From: Zopfochytrium polystomum
Lineage: Eukaryota; Chytridiomycota; Chytridiomycetes; Chytridiales; Chytridiaceae
Reading direction: 5' to 3'
NCBI GenBank assembly: GCA_025765615.1
Contig: JAIVFJ010000001.1
Span: forward strand, 62,001 to 126,000
Length of the DNA: 64,000 nt
The notes below the pieces were generated by a model. That model was not told the DNA's origin, did not search any database, and saw only the letters and a list, made by a program, of their open reading frames with translations. The translations under genes were made by a program, and so were the position numbers. Positions 56,296 through 64,000 of this stretch are shown piece after piece (position 1 is the stretch's first letter; the number at the start of each line of letters is the position of its first letter).

Positions 56296-57600
56296 AACCA
56301 GAGCTCCCAAACAACTAACCCATAAACGGGTGGACAACAACGCAAATTGTAGATGCAAACTTTTGGGAATCGGAGCAGTAGTAGTTGTCTTCGTAGCACA
56401 CACACTCTTTCGAAATGGCCAATGAATAGACGGAAACAACCTCTCCTGGTGCTTTGCCAACTTTACGCTAAACTCAAAATTAAAGACTCGCGGTGGGACT
56501 TGCTGAGGAGCAGTAGGGTTGTTAGGCAGAACTGACTGGTTAGCAGCAAGAGGCACAAGACGGACCTGAACCTAGCCAATGCAGACCTGGGCGCTGGCTT
56601 GTGCTGTTGACAAATACTCTGAGTATTAAGTGTAATAGAAACCTGGTGTTAACAGTTTTCCTCCTTCTCTGCTCAAGCAGATAATATAGGAGAGGTTTGC
56701 TTTCTGACAATTCCTCATCGTCTTTCCACTCAAGTTCCAATCGCAATTGCCCAGTGGAATCACATTCAACAATTTCCTGCGGAGGCTCTGAGCAACTTCT
56801 TTCCTGTTGTTCCGATAGCGCGGGGTATTCCCTTTCCCCCTTTTGGTCCTGAGGATCCAAGTGATCTTGTTTTGCGCTTTGCATCATCTTCGAATCGTTG
56901 AAAGAATCAGCCTTTTCGACGGTAACCAGCTGCAGCCATATCTCGTTGAACTCCTTGATCATCGACATCCAGCTCTCTGTCGACTCCGCGGCCTCCTTCT
57001 GTGCATGCTCGATCTGCTCCAGCACCGGCGCTCTTTCGTTCGCAGTCCAGGCAACAAAGAAAACGACCAACGTGGGTCAAACAGCGATGGGATGCCAAGA
57101 AACTGCAAGTTATGATTGATGCCAGCCGGCGAAAGTTCGCCGGCCTCTTCGAAGTCATCTTCACCGTCTTCATTGCTGCTCGACTCGCCGGCGTCCACGG
57201 CCTTGACGAGCCTGCCCAAGAAAGTATTGGCAGAAAGGAGAACGTTCTTGGGGAATCCGAGGTGAACTGGAACGAGCCATTTGCGCTCAGCTGTGTCGTA
57301 GAAGGGCAGGACGACGCGGCGGAAGACGACTGGGGAGCAGTCGGGAAGGCGGATCAAGTGAGGATCGCGGAACTGCAGGATGCGGTGTGTCCGGTCGTGA
57401 AGAAGCGTGTCCTAGAAGGCGGCAAAAGTGGACGCCGGCACCTGGAAAACGGTTTCCCCGACGCCGCCGCCGTCTGCGTCACCGTGGCCGCCGATGATCG
57501 TGAACATGGGGTCGACTGGTCTGTTGGAACCGGCGGCCTGCACGATGGTTGTCTGTGTGCGCGTGTCGTTGAAAGATGAAGGATCGGGGTTTGTCAGAAA
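56296..57600 (-). pseudogene. Third BTB-like paralogue, inactivated
   Basis: Minus-strand homology covers the whole gene: upstream element near 57595, FTIIGGHGDADGGG (no start codon), a stop replacing proline in the FPDTLL motif, then LPDCSPVVFRRVVLPFYDTAERKW, HNLQFLGIPSLFDPRW, a frameshift near 57065, the helical EQIEHAQKEAAESTESW segment, the acidic linker, and exon-2 homology (FNFEFSVKLAKHQ) at about 56500-56400. The region between linker and exon 2 is replaced by unrelated sequence that is also found at 27.5-27.8 kb. Confidence 0.85.
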
Positions 57601-59276
57601 AACGACTTCGCCGCCGCTCTATTCATGTTTTCGCATTGTGCCGCTACGCGTCCATGGGAGGAGATAGGAATCGGAGCACACAACGAAGAATGAAGGCAGC
57701 TAGTGGCTCCTCTGTTTCTGCGAAGTCCTCGCGCCGTGATCTTAGGTGTCACAACGCATCGTTTTCTTCGCTCAAGCTTTTCCTCAATTTCTCGCCTTAT
57801 ACCTTCCACTGCTTTCCTTGGTTGCTCTCCTCTTCGCAGATCCCTCGGTCAGCCTGCTTACCCTCAGAGGTCCCTCGCTTTCGCACTTTGATCCCGGCGC
57901 ATCGGTGGGGCTGGAAGGTCTCCTCAGGTGAGTCTCTTCCCAAACCTAACTGCTTGGAGCAAACTCGATTTTATCGTCCAGCAAACCCTCTTCACATGAA
58001 CAGTATCCAAAGGGCAAAACCGGCGGAAAGAGACTAGAAGGCGGTGGGCTCATGTTTTCTTGTGCGATTTTCCTGCGGGACCTCTTTCATCCGTGCCTGA
58101 AAACCCCCCATTCGGCCAACTGTTAGCAGCGAGAGAACCTTGCAGTAGTTTCTTTTAACTGCATTCCAGTGAAAGCAATCGATTTACAAAATAGCACAAT
58201 CTTTGGAGCGTATTGAGTTGGCCGCAAACAGTTTCGCAGCTGAAGACCCCGCCCATGAGTGAAGGGTATTTAAAAACACTCAACCATAGTTCCCAGTAAC
58301 TACCCTGCCAATTGGGAGATCACAACACACATGGCCGATTCAGCAAAGCGAACGGCAGGGCAGCAGCGTTGGTGCGGCAACAAGGCGGTCCCTCTTTCTC
58401 TGTCTCTGTGTCGCCTTCATTCAGTTCCTTCCCAAGCTGGATGAGTAAAACTTGTCATTTGTCTCAGTGGCTTCCCAACTGTTCTGTCTCGCTCGCTCTG
58501 CCTCCAATCCACTCATTCCAGGAGGATCCATAGCATCTGCAGGTCAAAAATACACCGTACCCGTAAAAGAAAAAGAGAATGCAAAAGAACAACGGACTAC
58601 AGGGATAAAGGCACTTTGATTCGTGTTGTGGTACTGACTTTGACGGTCCCAGCCTTGCCTTCATATCCAAAAATACCAATGACTCGATGACAGCCAACGA
58701 ATTCTGTGCTGAAGCGGAAACTGAACGGAGAATGCTATTCTAATTCCCTCGTTTTTCATAGCAATGGCGATGGTGGCGCGGGCGGACGACAATATTATTT
58801 CTTCATGTTTGGAAATGCTCACTTTCAGTTTGGTGTTTGGGAGGTCGCGATCGGCTCCACAGATGTCTCAGGTTTTACCCGCAGTACCGCGGCGAGGAGG
58901 AGTGCGTCGCGCTCATCACGTCGCTGCCGAGGATCAGTTCCACGTGCCGCATCACGGGGGCGCTGTCGGGGAATTCGACGTTTTTGCAGGTTCAAGCACC
59001 AGTGGATGGCGTCGATCAACCCGGAGGTCTCACCAAATGAAACCTCCATGTACCATTCTTCCTTTCTCTCCAATGCATATTTCCACGCTGCTATAACCTC
59101 ACCCACACCTGACAAGACCCTCCGAAACCCAAAGCCTCCTTCCTCAGATTGCGTTAAATACATGAACCTTGCACTCCTGCAGAATGTTGCCTGTACCCAC
59201 ACCTCTCTCAGACAACATGCCACCGCTTCCTTGTAAACAAGACCAGACGCTGGTGCCAGCACCTGTGTCACAAAGT
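57601..59276. other. Intergenic with one protein-like scrap
   Basis: A frame at about 58870-58990 (FYPQYRGEEECVALITSLPRISSTCRITGALSGNSTFLQ) looks like a real exon, possibly with GQYYFFMFGNAHFQFG-like sequence at 58790-58840 in another frame. No family is recognised and no full gene can be built. The rest shows nothing. Confidence 0.35.
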
Positions 59277-59639
59277 TGTTATGAATCACCCTCTGGAAAC
59301 CTCTGGAACCTTCTAGAACATTCCTTCATGGAACCTTGTGGAACCTTCTGGAACCTTCTGGAACCTTCTAGAACATTCCTTCATGGAACCTTGTGGAACC
59401 TTCTGGAACCTTCTTTGCTTTCCTGACTTGTCTTGTTGTCATTGGTATCATTGGTATCATTGTATTACTAATTGCTCTTTCTGGAACTTTCTTTGAGTCT
59501 TGACAAGGAAGACTCTCAAAGGGTATAAAAGGGGGATGGGGGACCTGTCCCATCCCTCAAGTGAATTATTGTTTCCAATACAATCATCACTCCTCTCAGT
59601 TCCTTGTCTGCCTTGTCCTGTCCTGCCCTGTTCCTGACA
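59277..59639 (+). repeat. 5' LTR of copy D (363 bp)
   Basis: The same family LTR with the longest heat-shock array seen here (59295-59414, 24 five-bp units). TATA at 59524, self-primer 59559-59569. Confidence 0.95.
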
Positions 59640-59679
59640 TCATAATTCACTTCACCCTCTCCCACTACTCTCTGCCATC

Positions 59680-60603
59680 ATGTCTGACCCAAACAACACC
59701 TTCCCTGATGCAACTGCCTTCCAAGCCTTGATGGACCAATTACAAGCCCTTTCAAGACAGACACACCAACTTCAAGAACAAGTCCTTCACCAGCAGCACC
59801 AGCTTCAACAACAACTTCACCAACAAGAACATCAAGCTCTTCCCCTGCCTCAAGCCAACCAAGCAAGAGAGCCCAAGGTTCCCAGCCCTGACAAGTTCAC
59901 TGGGCTGGCCAAAGACCTTAGGAACTTCATGGCCACTGTGGAGAATGTCATCCTTCTCCAACCTTCAAGATTTCCCAGTGAGCAAGTCAAGGTTCTTTTC
60001 ACAAGCACCCTCCTGTCTGGTCAAGCTCAATCATGGTACAGATCTCTCCCAAGCACACCCACCACCCTGCAAGAGCTCTGGGAGGGGCTGGAGGCTACCT
60101 TTGGTGACCCCTACGCATCTTGGACAGCAAGATCCAAGCTCAAGCATATCAAGCAAGGAAAGCAATCTTGTGTGGCCTACACCAACCAATTCAAGCAACT
60201 AGCCAGAGACTCTGGATACAATGATGCAGCTCTGATGGAGCTGTACCATGATGGTCTCCATGAGTCTATCCAAGACATGCTCTCCCAGTCTCTGCACATC
60301 CCTGAGACCTTGGAAGAGTACATTCTCCTTGCCATCAAGATTGACAACAGACTCTACTCCAAGAGGCTGAAGCAAAGACAAGTAGGAACTACATCAAGAC
60401 CTACCCCAGTTCCTCAAGCTCTTACAGTTCCTGAACCCATGCAAGTGGATGCAGTTGAGACACTTCCTAAGGGTCCTCTGAGCCAAGAGGAGAAAACAAG
60501 GAGGGCCCAGCAGGGACTGTGTTTTTACTGTGGCTCCAAGGAGCATGCTGTCAAGGACTGCCCAAGGAAGAAGCACCCAAACTCCCAGGTCCAGGCTCAC
60601 TGA
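59680..60603 (+). CDS. gag: Gag polyprotein of copy D
   Basis: 307 residues, essentially identical to the Gag at 29509-30432, zinc knuckle included. The frameshift site is at 60576-60582. Confidence 0.93.
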   Translation: MSDPNNTFPDATAFQALMDQLQALSRQTHQLQEQVLHQQHQLQQQLHQQEHQALPLPQANQAREPKVPSPDKFTGLAKDLRNFMATVENVILLQPSRFPSEQVKVLFTSTLLSGQAQSWYRSLPSTPTTLQELWEGLEATFGDPYASWTARSKLKHIKQGKQSCVAYTNQFKQLARDSGYNDAALMELYHDGLHESIQDMLSQSLHIPETLEEYILLAIKIDNRLYSKRLKQRQVGTTSRPTPVPQALTVPEPMQVDAVETLPKGPLSQEEKTRRAQQGLCFYCGSKEHAVKDCPRKKHPNSQVQAH

Positions 60604-61178
60604 GGGGCAATTCCCTGGACCCTCCTCCAAGCTGCCCCTGTTTCATCACCACCACCAGCACCACAAACACCTCAGATTCCAAGCCCCACCAACTCACCAT
60701 GGATGTCAAGATTCAACTCTCACCCAAGTCAACCTTCACAACCAAGGCCCTTATAGACTCTGGATCATCCTGCAACATCATTGATGCCACCCTTGCCAAG
60801 TCTTGTGCCATTCCCACCATCAAGAAATCCACACCCCTCAAGGTCCATTTTGCCAATCATGCTCTGTTCAAGGAAATCAGCCATGAAACCAAGCTAAACC
60901 TCCACATCCAAGACTTTCCACCATCCATGGTCAACCTGGAAGTATTGGATCTTGGCTCACCCACATTCTCTGTCATCCTGGGATTACCATGGCTGCAAGC
61001 CCAGAACCCTGCCATTGATTGGGTCACTGGTCAAGTCCAACCTCCACGAATCGGAACAGTCCACCCAAAACTCAAGGTCAAGCACCCAAGTCTCATGCTC
61101 CCCAAGTCCTTGATTCAAGGTTCACAGCCAGCCAAGACTCAAATGCCACAGTTCACAGTTCACAGTCAAGTATCATAG
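60582..61178 (+). pseudogene. Protease frame of copy D, truncated
   Basis: It contains the DSG protease (ALIDSGSSCNIID) and FSVILGLPWL, then stops at 61176-61178 in the linker, before RT. RT follows in another frame after the rearranged segment, so a Gag-Pol polyprotein cannot be made from the sequence as given. Confidence 0.8.
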
Positions 61179-61432
61179 AGCTCACAGAGCTGACTCATTG
61201 TATAGCTAAACCACATCAAGGATTCATGGCCAATACTCGTTCACAGTTCTTCAAGTCAATACCCCACAGTCTTGATTCAAGTCACAGTCACAGTCCCACA
61301 TCAAGATTCAAGTCCCACTCAGCCACATCTTGCCAAGAACAGCTGCTGCATCCAAGACTCAAGAGAAATCTCCCTTACATGTTTTCCCAGCAAGGCAGAT
61401 TCACCAGCCCAAGCCTATTCGGCTGAGGACGA

Positions 61433-61645
61433 CAGGCAGACACTGAAGATATATTTATTGGAACATAATCATTGAGGATCAGTCCCCATCCCCTTTATAC
61501 TTTTGAATGTCTCTTGCAAGCTCCAAAAGTTCCAGAAAAGCAATTATGCAAGATCCAATGATACATGCAGTCAGAAAGCAAGAAGGTTTCCAAGCACAAG
61601 GCAGAGAATGTTCTGAAAGTCCGAGTTTCAGGGTGATCAAACCCT
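61433..61645 (-). repeat. Diverged related LTR inside copy D
   Basis: The minus strand resembles the family LTR at reduced identity: the run CCCCATCCCCTTTATACTTTT aligns with the TATA region, CAAAAGTTCCAGAAAAGCAATTA with the U3 middle, and AGAATGTTCTGAAAG with decayed heat-shock units. Ends are approximate, and no target duplication was found. Confidence 0.65.
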
Positions 61646-64000
61646 TATAACTGTGAAATCCCACTCAAGGATGAAACTTGCAGCCCACCTTTCAAGCCAC
61701 TGTACCACCTCTCTCCACCAGAAGCCAAGGCCCTCCAAGAATACATTGAAGAAATGCTGAACAAGGGATTCATCCAACCTTCCAAGTCACCAGCTGGAGC
61801 TCCCATCTTTTTTGTCAAGAAGAAGGATGGGGGACTGAGACCCTGTGTGGACTACAGAGATCTCAATGAGATGACAGTCAAGAACCGCTATCCACTGCCT
61901 CTCATCTCTGAATTACTGGACAAACTGAGCCATGCAAGGATATTTTCCAAGATTGACCTCAGAGGTGCCTACAATTTGGTCAGAATTAAGCCCCAGGATC
62001 AATGGAAGACTGCCTTCAGATGCAAATACGGTCACTTTGAGTACTTGGTTATGCCCTTTGGACTTACCAATGCTCCAGCTATTTTCCAAGGCATGATGAA
62101 TGACATCTTCAGGGATATTCTGGACCTTTTTGTCATTGTCTACCTGGATGATATCCTGGTATTTTCATCTGACACTGCAAGCCATATGGGACATGTCAAG
62201 ACTGTCTTGGAGAGACTCAGACAGCATCACCTCTATGCAAAGCTGGAGAAGTGTGAATTCCACAAGACCTCCATTGAGTTTTTGGGGTTCATTGTGTCTG
62301 ACAAAGGGATCTCCATGGCACCAGACAAGATCCAAACTATTCTTGAATGGAAGGCTCCAAATTCCATCAAGGATGTTCAAAGCTTCCTTGGATTTTGCAA
62401 CTTCTACAGAACCTTCATTGCCAACTATTCTGCCATAGCCAAGCCTCTCACTGATCTCACCAAGAAGACCACCAAGTTTGAATGGACCCCAGCAGCAGAG
62501 CAAGCCTGGCTAGCTCTTAAGACAGCAACCACAAGTGCACCACTCCTTAAGCATGTGGATCCCTTGCTTCCCTTCACCTTGGAAACTGATGCCTCAGACT
62601 ATGCCCTTGGCGCTGTTCTGTCCCAGCCAAGCTCTCAGGACCCCTCTGCTCCTCTGCATCCAGTGGCATATTACTCCAGGAAGCTGAACAGTGCTGAGTG
62701 TAACTACACAGTCCATGACAAGGAGTTGCTTGCAATTGTGGAAGCATTCAAATTCTGGAGACACTACTTGGCTGGTTCTAAAGGCATCTCTGTCTATTCT
62801 GATCACAAGAACCTCACCTTCTTCAGGGCAAGGAGGTTGCTCAAGCAGAGGCATGCCAGGTGGGCTGAACTGCTCTCTGAGTATGACTTTAAGCTGTGCT
62901 ATTCTCCTGGCCACCTTAACACTGTGGCTGATGCCCTGTCAAGAAGAACAGACCTTGCACCTGAAGGGGGAGATGGTTTCACCCCACCATCCAAGACACA
63001 CCTTTCATTGCTTCCTGACAGTGTGTGGGCCTATGCTATTTCCAAGGACCCCAAGCCTCACAAGATTCAAATCAGCCAAGAAGAGGAAAAACTTGAGATA
63101 CTCAAGACAAGGCATGATGCAGCAACAGCTGGACACCCAGGAGAGCACAAGACATATGAGCTTGTTTCCAGAGACTTCTACTGGCCAGGCATGAGGAAGT
63201 ACATCAAGAACTATGTCAGCAGCTGTGAAACCTGTCAAAGAAACAAATCCAGCAGACACAAGCCCTATGGACTTCTGGAGCCCCTCCCAATTGCCATCAG
63301 CCCTTGGTCATCAATATCCATGGACTTCATTGTGAAACTGCCCCCATCCCATGGATTTGACTCTATCCTTGTTGTCATCTGCAGAAGGACAAAGTTGGCC
63401 CATTTCATCCCCTGCACTGAGAATATAGATGCACAAGGAACAGCAGACCTGTTTTTGCAGCACATATTCAGGCTCCATGGGCTGCCTCAGTCAATCGTCA
63501 GTGACAGAGGACCACAGTTCAGATCTCAATTTTGGAAAGCACTCACAGCAGCCCTTGGAATCAAGTCTCAACTGTCAACTGCTTATCACCCTCAGACTGA
63601 TGGACAAACAGAAAGAACAAACCAGACTCTGGAGCAGTATTTGAGGTGCTATGTCAGCTATCAACAGGATGATTGGCCCACCCTCCTTCCACTGGCAGAA
63701 TTTGCTCTCAACAATTCTCTCCACTCAAGCACCCAGCTATCTCCTTTCTTTGCAACCTATGGCTTCAATCCAAGAGGAGATCTTCTGGGACAAGAGACCC
63801 TATCCAATGTCCAAGCTCCTGCTGCGGCTTCACACTTACATAAGCTCAAGATCATCAACTCCTTCCTGGACTCCACCCTGAAGCAAGCCCAAGAAGATGC
63901 CTCAAGATTTGCCAACACTCACAGAATGGACCATGACTTTGCTGTGGGTCAGCAAGTTTGGCTTCTGAGGAAGAACTTGCAGACCAAAAGACCAAGTCCC
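61637..64000 (+). CDS. pol: Reverse transcriptase, RNase H and integrase of copy D (open at edge)
   Basis: At least 788 codons without a stop. RT: FFVKKKDGGLRPCVDYR, KNRYPLPLISELLD, FSKIDLRGAYN, FGLTNAPAIFQ and the catalytic VYLDDILVF (Asp-Asp near 62150). RNase H: LETDASDYALGAVL, YSRKLNSAE, VYSDHKNL, GHLNTVADALSR. Integrase: zinc region GHPGEH with CETC, then the DDE triad in SMDFIVKL, VSDRGPQF and GQTERTNQ. The order RT-RNase H-integrase is Ty3/gypsy. All catalytic residues visible are intact. The upstream connection to protease is broken. Confidence 0.93.

Larger units (their letters stand above)
59277..64000 (+). mobile_element. Chromovirus copy D, runs off the right edge
   Basis: LTR 59277-59639, primer site 59642-59652, gag 59680-60603, protease frame to 61178, a rearranged linker holding a diverged LTR, then an open RT-RNase H-integrase frame to the window end. 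The 3' part (chromodomain, 3' LTR) lies outside. Sequence past the integrase (KNLQTKRPSP) matches the segment that follows the integrase deletion in the 3.18-kb derivatives, so this is the longer parent type. Confidence 0.93.

Overview
The window is nuclear DNA of a GC-rich, intron-rich eukaryote. Short introns of about 45-160 nt, an Mnn1-type mannosyltransferase, a fungal-style Tpt1, a large ankyrin-repeat protein and a self-priming chromovirus all point to a fungus. The ankyrin style and the BTB-like gene family would fit an early-diverging (chytrid-like) lineage, but that placement is inference.

Layout. 1-5.1 kb: a truncated Ty3/gypsy chromovirus (minus strand) next to a decayed copia element, which ends against the remnant of an F-box gene. 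5.9-7.6 kb: an intact two-exon gene with a BTB/T1-like domain. 9.0-15.6 kb: a 12-exon gene for one type II membrane protein carrying four tandem Mnn1-like glycosyltransferase modules, only one of which keeps the catalytic motifs. 15.9-17.4 kb: an HIRIP3/CHZ-like histone chaperone (minus). 18.7 kb: tRNA-Pro(AGG). 19.5-20 kb: a copia scrap. 22-24.8 kb: an ankyrin-repeat protein. 25.8-26.7 kb: an unrecognised membrane protein. 28.15-34.53 kb: two nearly identical 3.18-kb deletion-derivative chromoviruses, one inserted in the other in opposite orientation, both with perfect 5-bp target-site duplications. 36.2-51.6 kb: a dense housekeeping block with TPT1, FKBP2, a small coiled-coil protein, EXO1, mitochondrial IF2, RPN11 and an 830-residue low-complexity protein. 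52.7-57.6 kb: a second intact BTB-like gene plus a scrap-yard of BTB-like and glycosyltransferase fragments duplicated from the 5.9-11 kb region. 59.3 kb to the right edge: a longer chromovirus with an intact RT-RNase H-integrase frame, cut by a diverged LTR.

The most striking system is the chromovirus family. Its LTRs carry an uninterrupted array of 5-bp heat-shock-factor units (22 units in the best copies) upstream of the TATA box. An 11-nt self-primer of Tf1 type begins about 35 bp after the TATA box and pairs with a site 2 nt inside the 5' LTR. Gag and pol overlap at a textbook -1 frameshift site (C CCA AAC, 5-nt spacer, 8-bp hairpin). The short derivatives lack RT/RNase H and the integrase core through in-frame deletions, yet keep Gag, protease and chromodomain open.

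Several otherwise well-conserved genes (HIRIP3-like, ankyrin, FKBP2) and one transposon copy each differ from the expected frame by one extra base, mostly in a homopolymer run. This looks like assembly error and argues against calling those genes dead.
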